Positions 10,916 to 22,191 of a stretch of DNA of 64,000 nt are shown here, one piece after another. The stretch comes from Tipula vernalis (lineage: Eukaryota > Arthropoda > Insecta > Diptera > Tipulidae), in NCBI GenBank assembly GCA_958295665.1, contig OY282558.1, positions 34,803,045 through 34,867,044 of the forward strand. The letters are read 5' to 3'. The first letter of the stretch is position 1. Every line of letters begins with the position of its first letter. The position numbers and the translations under genes are program-made. Under the pieces are notes generated by a model that saw nothing but the letters and a program-made list of their open reading frames with translations, searched no databases and was not told where the DNA came from.

Positions 10916-11494
10916 TCAGTTATAAAATGGATGCATTTCGTAGCTCCATTCATTGTCATCGGCAAGATAAGAATCTAATTCATCGTTGACTTCGTGTAAA
11001 AATGAATAGTTTAGCATTGTGTAGTAAACGAATACAATTACTATTAAGGCTATCCTTCCGTCCTGCGCTAATAAACAGAGCGTTAAAACAAAGCAATTGT
11101 TAAAACAATTCCAACATAATGATATCTTCAGTAATCTACAGTTGTTCTGAAAATTGCGTTGAAATTTATTACATATATACATACATAGAAAAGTGTACCT
11201 CCCAATTTTTACCTGGACTGCACCGGAAACATGCACAATCGCCATGCAAATTGCCAATGTATGATAACTGACCCAAAATAATAGCCAGGCCATATGATCC
11301 GTAAATGTATCGATTACATCTGCCCAATATCCTGTAGTATCATTAACTATTTGGAATGTTAAGGCCATTTGTCCAATCAAATATAATGAATGACTCCCAA
11401 TAATTGCGAGGCCAAGGGCAATAATCCCTTTTTTCAAACTTATGCAGCAACAACATTTTTCGAGTATGAAAAAATAATTACATTTATATGACAT
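10916..11494 (-). CDS. Small multi-pass membrane protein (insect DUF4728-like), two exons
   Basis: An uninterrupted 192-codon frame, the only one here without transposon or satellite character. The N-terminus carries CCCCISLKKG and then a first membrane segment (about residues 24-46). A second span lies at about 68-93, and two closely spaced hydrophobic segments follow near the end before an acidic tail. A cysteine cluster followed by a basic residue and glycine at the first span resembles small insect four-span proteins of the DUF4728/pasiflora type; this assignment is from memory of the pattern and is tentative. A consensus donor (CAG|gtaaaa) ends exon 1 at 11213 after 94 codons. The best acceptor is tttcaacgcaattttcag, with exon 2 from 11146: a 66-bp intron in phase 0, giving 170 residues. 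A second phase-0 acceptor at 11063/11062 would give a 150-bp intron and drop the third span. Start context is AAAATGT. Further 5' exons cannot be excluded. Confidence 0.6.
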   Translation of the reverse strand: MSYKCNYFFILEKCCCCISLKKGIIALGLAIIGSHSLYLIGQMALTFQIVNDTTGYWADVIDTFTDHMAWLLFWVSYHTLAICMAIVHVSGAVQVKIGRYTFLCMYICNKFQRNFQNNCRLLKISLCWNCFNNCFVLTLCLLAQDGRIALIVIVFVYYTMLNYSFLHEVNDELDSYLADDNEWSYEMHPFYN

Positions 11495-12690
11495 TTTATA
11501 ACGTAAATATTATTGGACAATTAATAATGTTGCGGGGCATCCTTAGAAAAGTAATTGGCCTACATTGATTATTTAACTGTTGTCCTGAATTCAATATTAA
11601 GACAGTAAAATATTGTTACAGTATATTTTGTTCTTGATGAAACATTTACAATAATATTCCCACATATGTATAACTACTTGTTTTGTAATATTTGTGAACT
11701 GAGAACAAAATATGTCTAATAAAATATATTGCGGGTGTGGCTCTTTAGGCTTTGAACAAACTGTACAAGATTCCGTTTTTTTTTAACAAACTGATGATGT
11801 TTTGTAATAAGCATGAATCAAAATCATTCTAAACCAGCAAAGATCACTATGATATGGTATACGATAAATTGATACCAAATGATTTGGAAGGTAAAATTTG
11901 ATCAATATTTACGTTAGTTAGTTAGATTCGACCTTTAATGCTTGTTGTTTGTTTATTTCTATGCAATCTATTCTGGGGTCCGAGGAACAAAACCTCTTCG
12001 TACACTATAATTCGAGCTGATTTGTACTCAGATTTGCCTAGACATCAGTATGATTACCCTTGAAAACCTAAGCTTGATGTAAATACCTCGATCTCAGCGA
12101 ATGTTTTACTCGGTGAAACAATCATCAACAATTAATTAAAAAAGTTGAAATGTTTCTCTGCCAAATCCGCAAGAATTATGTGTCGATTCTCTCTTCTTTC
12201 TTACTAATCGAACTAATCCTCGGAAGAAATAAAACTCTCAAATAATCTCAGAATTTTAAAAATATTGAATTACCTGTAAATTTTAAAATATAATAAATCG
12301 AGGATCAACACCACTAAAATTTTCCACAATCTCGAAATAATTTCTAGCAGTCGCAAATAATCTGCACTATTCAAAATTTGTTCAACAAAGCCTCGAGTAA
12401 TTTAGAATAATCTGGAAGCCCTGCAACTCAACAAATCAACGTCAAATCGAAAACCCCTAAACTAAGGCTATGATGGTAGTTCCACAAGTAACTCGACCTG
12501 ACAAAGAAAACACAAACAGTTTTTAGCCATCGTTTAGCCCGATACATTTTTTCCAGCGATATATTTAGTAGCTTCGATACCCTGTATATATAGTGAGAAT
12601 AGTCGAGCTCCTCACTACCATAGCTTTTCATTGTTGGCAAATATTTTACCACCAAGCCATTTTTTCATATTTGGAAAGAAATGCAATTTT
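11495..12690. other. Upstream region of the membrane-protein gene; nothing recognised
   Basis: No convincing promoter or gene. A minus-strand ORF at 12428-12655 has no known domain. The AT-rich sequence just upstream of the start at 11494 could hold a 5' UTR or promoter, but nothing specific can be supported. Confidence 0.4.
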
Positions 12691-12990
12691 CGATAATTTG
12701 GATTTGATTTCCATGTAGCAAAACTGGTCGAGTTTGCCTAAAATACCACCTAAAACTTTACCTCCAAAATATTTTTGGTTTTGCATAATTTCTTGCAACA
12801 CCAAATTAATACATCTTAAAGCGTCTCTTTGACCAGCATTGAAGCTTCATCTATAATTAATAATTAAGATGTTCTTATTTCAGCGGCTTCCTTTGATTTG
12901 GGAGACATTAATGAAACCGAATTAACATAGGAATCGGAAGCTTAGAACCACACTGTTCTACCACCCCTTAAAAGAAGAAAAAAAAATTCA
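12690..12990 (-). pseudogene. Helitron-type PIF1 helicase remnant
   Basis: Read on the minus strand, successive frames give GGRTV, SKLPIPM, LIIDEASM and FGGKVLGG. In Helitron Rep/Hel proteins the same order occurs: the GGRTAHS.F.LP(I/L) block after the Walker A region, the Walker B (I/W)DEA(S/P)M motif, then FGGK...GGD(F)RQ. Several frame changes and stops separate the pieces, so it is dead. The Walker A motif and the replication-initiator domain were not recognised. A minus-strand phrase YDCGFNIWQ near 13075-13100 could not be assigned. Confidence 0.6.
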
Positions 12991-13798
12991 ACGTTACCAT
13001 TTTCAATGGCATCGATTATGTTTGAGAAGATACTTTTAACATACTTTTAGAATCCCGCAGTTCTTGCCAAATATTAAATCCACAATCGTAAATTATTAGA
13101 GATGGTTCAGGTAAATTTAAAGTTTTACAGCGGAGGTATTTGGTTGTAAAATGTTTTATATTTCCCACAGCGCATGAAGAAATGGTATTGCGGAATTTTT
13201 CATAACCAAATTGTATAAATTTATATGTAGTGTTTCATTAGATATATTTTGTCCCTGATATGTTGAATAATGTTCATGGCATCACAGAATCGTCCTTTCA
13301 AATTTCTAGGGAAATTTTGAAATATAGAAGGCAATATAACAGATAATATATTGATATGTTAGTTTTCCGGCATATAAGATGGGATTAAATTCATGCGGCC
13401 TAACGACATATGAATTGATTTAATATTACAGCATTGTTAAGTTACTCCGAGGTCTGCCTTCAAAACCCATTGCTTTTATATTAGGTTGGCCTCCAGCTTC
13501 CACGTAAGTCATAGGATCCAAATTTGAACTTGGTATGTTTAAAGTGATCAGTATTCCGTTCAATGCATTTAATGAAAAATTCGATCAGTGTCAAAATAAA
13601 CATCATAAAATGAAGATTGAACAGTTTTACATTTCTACATATTCGAAAAAATTTAATCAAACCTTCCGGAAATATTCTTTTCAAAAATTTCGTTATAAAG
13701 TGAAATATGTTTGCATGTCTTGTTTTACAGCTGAATATAACCAAAACCAACAAAAATTTTTACAAGCCATACTATTACGATATAAACCCAAAATAAAA
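12991..13798. other. Unassigned, possibly the rest of the decayed Helitron
   Basis: Frames on both strands overlap at 13481-13861 without known motifs. Proximity to the helicase fossil makes Helitron origin possible but not shown. Confidence 0.3.
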
Positions 13799-13919
13799 CC
13801 TACTATTTCTGTAAGTGTTAGTGTCGTAACCCTGTATAATCTTTACATACTTCGATTTTAAATTGTAGTTTGTATCAAAAATAGAATAAAATCTCACTAA
13901 CACTTATAGAAATAGTAGG
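13799..13919. mobile_element. 121-bp inverted-repeat element (MITE-like)
   Basis: cctactatttctgtaagtgt at the left is mirrored at the right by acacttatagaaatagtagg. The arms are about 25 bp with one mismatch, around a 70-bp centre. No coding capacity. Confidence 0.65.
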
Positions 13920-14279
13920 ATTATTATTTAATAGTATGCGTGCGTCAAAGAAACAATACGGCTTATATAAACATTTTTGGTGGTTTTGAGATAACCCTTA
14001 GCCCGTACAAAAGAAAAACTGGAGAAACATTTTGGTTGCACTACTCTGAAATTTTTACTGAATATTGTTTATCGATATGGTTCCTTATTGTCGAATAATT
14101 TCAGAGAATTCTACAGTAAAGATCCATACGTCATAATCATACTTCATAATTTTTTACAAGCTTTTTAGAGGCATATCGCTTGCATTCACGTAAAATTGAT
14201 GTTTTTGTGCTTCAAGTTTGTCATTAAAAAAAGAAAAATATTGTAAAACATTTATATAGAAGATTTCTACATATCTTTA

Positions 14280-14382
14280 GAGGCCGGTATTCACATACAA
14301 CGTCAGAACATTGCACAACATACTCAAATTTAATTCAAAATTTTTGAATTTTATTGCGCAATATGTACGTGAATACCGACCT
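14280..14382. mobile_element. ~102-bp MITE nested in repeat copy 2
   Basis: Left end aggccggtattcacatac and right end gtacgtgaataccgacct are inverted repeats. Copy 1 reads atctttaagaacaata across the site, so the insert is precise. TTA on both sides is consistent with a 3-bp target duplication. Confidence 0.75.
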
Positions 14383-14673
14383 TAACAACAATACACAAGT
14401 AGGCAATATTTGCAGAAATATTAACATTAAATTATGCCTAAAATATATTTCTGAAACTTTCATTTTGAAAAATACGTCAAAGTAGGCTCTGACGAAAGTT
14501 AAACAGACTTGGTAAATTTATCTTTAGTTTTACTAGTGTACGTTAGATGTCTAAGTTGTTTACACAAAAATACGAAAAAAAAATTTTATCACAAAATTAT
14601 CACACGTTCTCAATATTTTGTGAATTTGTTTTGCGCTTTTCCTACAATTTTTGAACTTGACATTTGCCCAGTG

Positions 14674-15131
14674 GCCCTATTCTGGCTATTCGCGGGGAAT
14701 TGGGAATTGGGAAAAATATTGCTATATTTCCAAACTTCAATAATTCCCAATTTCTTATTCCCCAATTCCCAAAAGTGTATTTTGGCGTAATTGGGAATCA
14801 TCCACTGTGAAAAAACATCATTTCAAATTTTGCAGCCGCCATTATTTAAAAATTATATTTTCTACATATAAAACAAAAACTTTACCGATTCTACGTTGTA
14901 AATAAAATAATGAAAATACACAAAACAACCAATTTATTGTAATTCCCAAAAAAAAAAAAAAAATTGGGGAAAAATAAATGTTAAAACTTACATAAAATGG
15001 AATTATTTTTTCCCTACATTAAAAATTCCCAATCGCCAGAATACACTTTTGGAAAAAAATAATTCCAAACTGCTAGAATACTGTCAAAATAGTTCAATTC
15101 CCAATTCCCAGGGAATAGCGAGAATAGGGTC
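14674..15131. mobile_element. ~458-bp non-autonomous element nested in repeat copy 2
   Basis: Left end gccctattctggctattcgc and the reversed right end gaccctattctcgctattcc form inverted repeats. Inside each end follows ggaattgggaattggga or a relative, which recurs near 14750, 14790 and 15100 as subterminal repeats. No transposase frame. The empty site in copy 1 lies near 6415-6425. The target duplication is unclear. Confidence 0.75.
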
Positions 15132-15495
15132 AATTTTGGTTGGATTTTATCAAATTTATACTGCCATCACTGTCATCTATGTAATGTAATGTGTATTGAC
15201 TTAGTGACCACACGATTTGTAGTAAACTTTTATTTTAATTTGACCAGAATTCTGTTAAATAAATTATTACAATAAAATTAAAATGATTTTCATAACCGAT
15301 GTTCATATAGGTATGTTGAAATTCAAACATTTATGAAAATATCTCAGAAATTATAATTAAGAATTTGTAACGTTTTCATTTAAACATTTGCCGTGTTCTA
15401 CTATGGAAAGTTTGGTTTTTTCCTCGGTTTTAATTCCTTTATAAAAGCATCATTTTTATACCATGGCTTTTTATAATCTAGGTTGCTTTGGTAAT

Positions 15496-17818
15496 ATGCA
15501 ATAGAATGAAATAAATTGTTTTTGTGTTCGAGGGTGATCTTAGCCTTTCATATATACTCATAGTATTATGATGATGATTATTAGATTTGTTTGTCAATGT
15601 GTCGCGATGTTCAGGATTGAGCCTTTTATTATCGGTTGTGATTTTTATAGTGAAATATACTGTGACTGTGTAAAAAGTATAAATAGACAGAGCTTTTGAG
15701 TGCATAATTCGCGAAAATTGAATTATATCTTGGAGATTTCTGCACACGAGCTAACTGCATTCCGGAAATCATACATGAATTATGTCTGAAGACCTCGCTG
15801 CGGTATCAAGCCAAATAATACTTAAAAACAAAACCACAAAAAATTTTAATTTATCCGCATGTTGGTTTTTTAAGTTGGAAACTAGCTAATTTGTCTATTA
15901 AATGACAGTTTGGCAGGTTAATTTGTTTGAAAGAGAAAAATAAAACTTTGCTGTCGTCTTAAGATTAACTTATATGAAAAAACCATTTATATTTTGTACA
16001 TAATCAAAAAAATATCGTAAAAATGACAACAAAATTGATGTTTTTTTATACATTCAAATTTATCAGATGTTTTTGAAGAGGAATACGGTACATATTTGTT
16101 TTCTTGATATATGAACTTAATGAACCCTTGAACTTTTGAATATGCTTAAGAAGAATTTTTTTTTTTTTTTTTAGGTAAAGACATTGGAGTAGCAATTTGA
16201 ATGATTTTTTTGTTGGTGTGCGGCAACCATTTAACTAAACGACATTGTAAACATTTCGTCGAATAATATTTAATTAAAAATATTTCAAATCAAAACTTCA
16301 TTAATTACCACTATATGTAAAAATTGTTGTTTATAGAAACAAAATGTTGTGCAAATTTTCATCCTTTTTGTTAATTTAGTCTTTCTGGACAGCAGAATTT
16401 AGATTATACATTTTTTTATACATAGTTTTTAATTGCATATAAAACTTTTAATTTGAAAAGTTTTGCTTTTGATTATTAGCACACTTTAACAAACTTGATG
16501 CTCGAATCTATCTGTCTCTCGATATACGGTATATTTAGGTATGTATAATAATCCGTGAAAACGTTTTCACGCTCACTATAATTTGTAAAAGTAATAATCA
16601 TGATTTACAAAAATTTATACCACATCTAGACAATAAGGCGGCATTATATGAGGTCAAAAAACATTTTAAGAGATCGATAGCAGCAAAAATTCCATTTTAA
16701 TTCGATATAGAGATAAATTTCTATAAGTTGAGTCTTCTTTTAGACCAAACACAAAAAAAGGACGATATTTTTGACGTATTACTTTAACAACTCTATATAA
16801 TATGCATTTTTTGATGGGTTCTAAAATTAAATTAATTTTAAGGATATCATTTTTTGAAATTTTTAGTAATTTACCATTCCAAATTAAATTAATCTTTTTG
16901 ATGGTCGGAACATGATATGTGATGCCACCGGTATTTCGTCGGAATTATGATTAGAGAATAATTTCATTATACATAGGTATATAGTGACTAATAAAAGGTG
17001 TTAATTTAGGATTGATTATTTATATACCACGTGGAACTAATTTCTGGATACAAACCATTAAAGCTAAACATAAGAATCCATATGCGATTGAAACGTCATT
17101 AAAATGATATACATACATACATACATACATAATAATAAAAAATCAAAAATGGTTTCTGGGAAATTTTTGTAAAATTATTGGAAACCTATGTAAAATAAAC
17201 GTGCGTGTGTTAAATGTGCCGAGTATATGTTTGGTACATATGTACATGTTTCAAAAACGTTCAATCAAAACTTTCCCGGTATTTTGAAATGTAGGTGTGA
17301 TAAAATGTTGAAACAAATTAAATCAATCTAACTGAAAAAGAAAAGCGTGAGTGATTATAAGAAATAGTAACAATATTAAACGATCCCAACTACCCAAGAG
17401 GAACTCGACGTCCTTCTATTGCTGACATAGTTTCAATAGGTAATTCTGCATTGCGCAAAATCATTCATTGCATTACTCTTATATTCTTGAATATAACGAA
17501 TGACCTCGTTTTAGACGAATTGTTGGCAGCATTCTAGCCCGCCGTGCTGTATCAATTTGACCTTGGCATTACTTTGTACCTTTCTCATTCTTTAGACTCC
17601 ATTTCTCTGCCTGTGGAAGAGCTCTGACTTGCAATTTTCCAGGAATTTAAAACGTCTAACGATACCTTATATCTTAGAAGCATTATTAATTATGAAAACA
17701 ATATTAATTTCGCAACAGCTCGGCTACTGGAAAATGTAATAGCTTCTGTGGTTAAGCCAGGTAACCACTCGATATTAATAAGTATGATAATTTTCGAGCT
17801 AAATTCGCTAAGCGGATA
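15496..17818. other. No recognised gene; short microsatellite
   Basis: AT-rich. Contains a poly-T run near 16157-16173 and an (ACAT)5 run at 17111-17130. Sequence from about 17390 to 17818 lies just upstream of the foldback copy and the BEL/Pao remnant and might be decayed gag, but no motif could be confirmed. Confidence 0.4.
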
Positions 17819-18665
17819 CTGTTAAAGCTAGCCGAAAGTGAAAAGGACGATAATGCAGATTGTCTTATCCTAGACGAAAATAAAAAGTTTAAGTTACATG
17901 GCAAAATATCGTTCTACTTCCTCGTGGAAAACGCTGGAAAAATATCTGTTCAAGTTTTAAAATTGTATAAAATTAGTCTCTATAATGTGTTATGTCTCTG
18001 TCACTTAAAAAAAATTCTGTTGAAGTTTCCCGTTGGAAATCAGGGCAAAATTGTTTTTTCAAAAATCAAGCAAAAATTTGTATACAATTAGCCTCTAATT
18101 AGTTTCTAATGATTTTTGGAAAATCGAATTTGACCCGATTTTCCAAGGGAAACTGGAACTGATTTTCTTTCAAGCGGATAGCCTATAAATCACATCAATG
18201 CATATCCATCTCCAGGTATAACACTCTAGTGGCTGGTTTTATACTAATTTTAAATATTTTTTGGGTTTCAGCGGATTTTCCGCAATTTTTAACGAGAAAG
18301 TGAAGCGAGAAGTCTCGCCGCATAAAAGTATTGACAAAAATCTTCAATGCTATCTACGGATCCAGCGTAACTTTCGGCTAAACGCTATCGTCTGATAATG
18401 AATTTATTTTTAATTTTCGGCTGAAATAACACGAACTCGAAATTTTTGTCAAATTTTCCTAGATTTTATACGGGAAACCTAACCTGAATCTTATTTTCCA
18501 GCGATAACTGTTGACAAATCAAGAGAGAGGCTAATTAGAGGCTAATTTTATACAAAGTTTTTAATGTTTTTTGGAAAATCGAATTTTTTCAGATTTTCTA
18601 GCTATTAACTAATCACATAAAGACGATCAACCTTCAGGTATACACTCTAGAGGCAGGTCTTATTC
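17819..18665. mobile_element. Foldback element, copy B (decayed)
   Basis: Begins ctgttaaagctagccgaaag followed by gataatgcagattgtctta, matching the left end of copy A. Internal blocks with tagcctctaat, cccgttggaaatc and the reversed cataacactctagtggctg are present, with orientation switching near 18110-18240. The right end is worn; the last recognisable block is tacactctagaggcagg near 18640. It lies directly before the BEL/Pao protease remnant. Confidence 0.6.
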
Positions 18666-18669
18666 CACG

Positions 18670-20932
18670 TTCGCAGTTAAATTTCATAGACAAGTAACAG
18701 TGGCACTAAATAAAATTCAAGGAATAGGCTGAAACGCCATTTCGCCATTAAAAAATAACGAGTTACCAGCCCACTGCTATAATTATAACGACGTCAAATC
18801 GTGGAAAATTCAGCCAAATTTTGAACTGTCGCCAGAATTTTTTAAGTAATAGAATATTGATTTACTCTTTAGTGCTGAGATTTATCATGACTTACTCCCT
18901 GTTGACTTACCTACGCTCTAGATCACCATATTGGACTAAATCGTTGATGGAAAAGTCTCGCCTCAGTCGGATTCTGATAAATTTTGTCATTCGGACCCAC
19001 ATTAAGCCAAACTGCTGTTCTCCGAAGAAGCTAAGTGTGAAAGACACCATACAAGGGACGATTTATTGTCAAACTCCCATTTTTATTAGGTCCATCGATA
19101 CCTGGAGACCCGAAAAGTCCCGCTACTAGCCGATTCTAAAATTTGTAATGACGACCTCATAAATCACCAGAATTATTCGCCACTTATTACAACTTTTCCA
19201 CGAATACAAGATGTTAGTGTTGTTGCTCCATCAAATTTCTATTTTCCCCATCATTGCGTTCTAAAGTCGGATAACTCGTCCGCGAAACTGCGAGTAGTTT
19301 TCGACGGCTCTGCCCAATCATCTAATCAAAAATCGTTCAACTCAGTTTTGATAATTGGCTCTGTTGTTCAGACTGACCTGTTTTAAATTTTAATTCGATT
19401 TCGAGCACATGCTTATGCATTTAGCGCCAACATTGCTAAAATGTATCGGCAAAATACGGATCCACGAGGATGATCAAAAATATCAACTCATGCTGTGGCT
19501 TTCAACTTTTAAATTAAATACAGTACTGCGTCCCGTTTCTCACGTTGGCAAAGATGCTTGCTCATGGCAACTAAATCTGAACTGGCATCCATCAGTTCCA
19601 CAGAGCCTGAACACATATTGACAAACGTTTCAAAAGAGTCTCCTGTTCAACAATAACGAGCCACTTGGCATCCACCCATAACAGAGTGCGTGAGGATCCG
19701 GTAAACTACTTCACCTAGCCTATTGGGTGCCGCGGTATTACTTGCTCAGCTAACGCACAAAATACACCAGAACCTGAACTTCAACGTAGAGTAAATATTC
19801 TATTGGTCGGATTCATCAATTACCGTACCGATGGAATTCAACATAGCTGATTTGATTTTGTGTAGCTTGAAATGTGAGAAGTTCATTCATTCAGATTTTT
19901 GGCTGGATGGAAATGAATTCCTGTTAAAAGAGGGTTTGTTCTGGTCAACGCTTCGCGACGAGTCTCCAAATGCCTGAGAACATGTTAAAATTAAAGAAAA
20001 GTCAATCATTTGCCGCTGTAGCAATTGATTGACCAGATCTTTTGAAGAAAATCAAATTTCATCGTGAGTTCAAAAAACTTAAAAGTCGCAATTCAAATTT
20101 AGTGATTTAGAAGAATTAGATCGAGCCCTCAATACTATTATTCGAGTCGTGCAGAAACGATCGGAAAATGGAATTTACGGGATTGGAAAACGCTAATTTC
20201 ATTGTCAAGCAGCCATCACTTCGCTCGTTATCGTTTACGTCCACAGACTCTATTGGCCGCCGTTCGCCAATATTATTGGCCTTTGTACGGTACAACAGTA
20301 TGCAAAGGAATTTATCAAGAATGCAAAGTTTGTTTTCGGGGAATCGAAGAAGGAGCAGCAGTCAATATGTGAAGAGAACTATATTGAATGGAAGTTTACG
20401 CCGCCTGATATTCTCAACTTTGGCGGCTTGCCTGGAGTTGGAGTGAAACTTGTCAAATTCCAAATTACATGTCAACAGCTACTGACGTAATTAAACAATT
20501 TGAAGTGGTTCTAAATTCACCACCGCTCGGGCCCACCAACACCAACATCCCCGATTACTTTGATTATCTTACCCTGATGAAATTCTTGATCGGCCGACCA
20601 CTTAACACTTTACCTATGTGTGATGTAACTGACTGACCGCCGCTTGAAACCTGGAAGCAGATTGATTTTCAACACAATGCCAGCAACGCCACAAATGGGC
20701 CAAACTGATACGCAATCTCACTGTTGGTGATTTGATGTTCCTCATCGATGATAATGAACCCCCACTTAAATGGAGACTCGGCCGAGTTGTTGAAATATAC
20801 AGCAGGGAAGGCCGGCTGATTCGAGTGGGTAGCATGAAAACCAAGCGTGGGAACTCGAAAATTTGTCTGCTGCCTCAAGATAATATTGAAACTGTTGGAA
20901 CGTTTGAAGGCGGGGAGAATGTTGACGCATAG
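18670..20932 (+). pseudogene. BEL/Pao LTR retrotransposon polyprotein remnant (protease-RT-RNase H-integrase)
   Basis: Pieces occur in normal BEL/Pao order across shifting frames. They are: end of the aspartic protease (IDLLFSAEIYHDLL, near 18855); the RT N-terminal SEEAKCE...TRDD block (near 19025); RT core with LKSDNSSAKLRVVFDGSAQ and FSANIAKMYRQ (19255-19460); an RNase H phrase ending in FYWSDSS (19770-19812); the integrase zinc-binding region with HHFARYRLRPQT and RQYYWPLYG (20214-20291); the FGGLPGVGVK region (20415-20450); FLIGRPL (20580-20605); and the C-terminal DUF5641-like domain with PPLKWRLGRVVEIYS (20758-20803). Sequence between RT and RNase H is largely missing, so the RT catalytic region is deleted. 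It ends in FEGGENVDA, as such proteins usually do. ORFs on the minus strand over 20614-20878 are shadows. Confidence 0.85.
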
Positions 20933-21085
20933 TCACATTTCATCGCATGCGCGCGCGTTTATTATAAACACGTTGTATTACTATTTAGTATGAATACGCC
21001 TTTCGAAAAAGCCTACCAAGACAATATTTTAAATAATAAGTTTTTGCTATGGGAATATTGATATTAAAAGGTTTCATTTTGGTGA
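20909..21085 (+). other. Candidate polypurine tract and start of the BEL/Pao 3' LTR
   Basis: The purine-rich ggcggggagaa at the polyprotein end is followed by TGTTGACGCATAG from 20920, a plausible LTR start (LTRs begin with TG). A stretch at 21007-21080 recurs at 5317-5385, as expected for LTR sequence scattered in the genome. The right LTR boundary was not found. Confidence 0.4.
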
Positions 21086-21829
21086 CAGGGTACTAACACG
21101 TGATTTTTGTTTCTTGTTCTCCAGACTAACAAAACCATACAAAGTTATTTTATGAAGTATACAGTACCCTGATTCCCTAAAAACTATTGTCGAGTTCTGA
21201 CTATTAACGTGTCCCATAGAATGAACATATAATAAATTTGTTTTGTGATGGAAACAAAACAATTTTATTTTTAGATTTGAGGTTAGCTGTCAGGCGAAAT
21301 TTTTAAAACTTGTGACTATGAAGTCATAAAAAATATAAAAAATTTTGTAATTCTTATTCACGAAAAATGGCGTCTTGTTTGTTGACATTTATAAATTTGG
21401 TGCACATTTTAATATTTATAAAGTATGTGCTTATTAGCGCAGGTGAAAAAAATTTAAGTAAATTTTTTAAGGAGTGGTGGTTACTTGAAGTTTAAGTAAC
21501 TACTTTCTCTAGTATAAGGAAACCCTTATAAATTTCCCAGTACCTACTTAAAAAGCTGTGAGGGTACAAGGGGACTTAAGTTTAGTTTTAAATAAATTTT
21601 GATCAGAATGGCCCGAGCTATTATTTCCAAAAATGAAAAGTTATCGTGAACGTACACAAATTTTTGCAAAGAAGTTTATCGTGCAAAATGAAAAGTTTAT
21701 AACGGTGGTTATTTATTTAAATTTAAGGGATTAAAAAAAATCGATCATACTCTTGTTTCATATTAAAAATTTTAATTTTTACACTACTTAAGTGATCCTG
21801 AGTGAATAATGAATTATGAACCATTTTTT
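21086..21829. other. No recognised feature
   Basis: AT-rich. A small imperfect hairpin occurs near 21478-21510 (gtggttacttgaa / tttaagtaactac). The minus ORF at 21074-21262 is unsupported. Confidence 0.35.
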
Positions 21830-22191
21830 TAATAATGCTATGCCGTGATACAATAGTGCCATACAATAGAGCAAAATCATCAGTGTACGCTGTAATATGA
21901 CCCTTTAATTTCAGTTTAAAAAATTGACATTGTATATATTAAAAAAACAATGGCCCCAATACTGAAACTTGCGGAACTCCAATATTGACATACTGCTGCT
22001 TACTAACTATTTCATTTACTTTAACACTTTGGGATCTGCCTTTAAGATATGATTGAAATAGATCATAAGTCACACCACATTTTCCAACCGTGACCGTATC
22101 AAACGCCTTCGAGATCTCTAAAAAGGGGGCCGAGCATTTTTGTCCTTTATTACTTTCTTTTACTCTAGTAAAATAAAGTATAGTATTCATG

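Larger units (their letters stand above)
14090..15495 (+). repeat. Dispersed repeat family R6/14, copy 2 (interrupted twice)
   Basis: Aligns with 5910-6850. Its continuity is broken at 14280-14382 and 14674-15131 by two inverted-repeat inserts absent from copy 1. ORFs at 14509-14790 and 14610-14801 lie across the second insert and are not genes. Confidence 0.75.

Noticed and set aside
11063..11212. Reading through 11212-11063 as coding in full (192 aa)
   Set aside because: The stretch begins with a consensus donor and contains a pyrimidine-rich acceptor at 11147; splicing of at least 66 bp is more likely, though retention stays possible.
13481..13861. Overlapping ORFs on opposite strands (90 and 108 codons)
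   Set aside because: No known motif in either; mutually overlapping, and one runs into a MITE-like inverted repeat.
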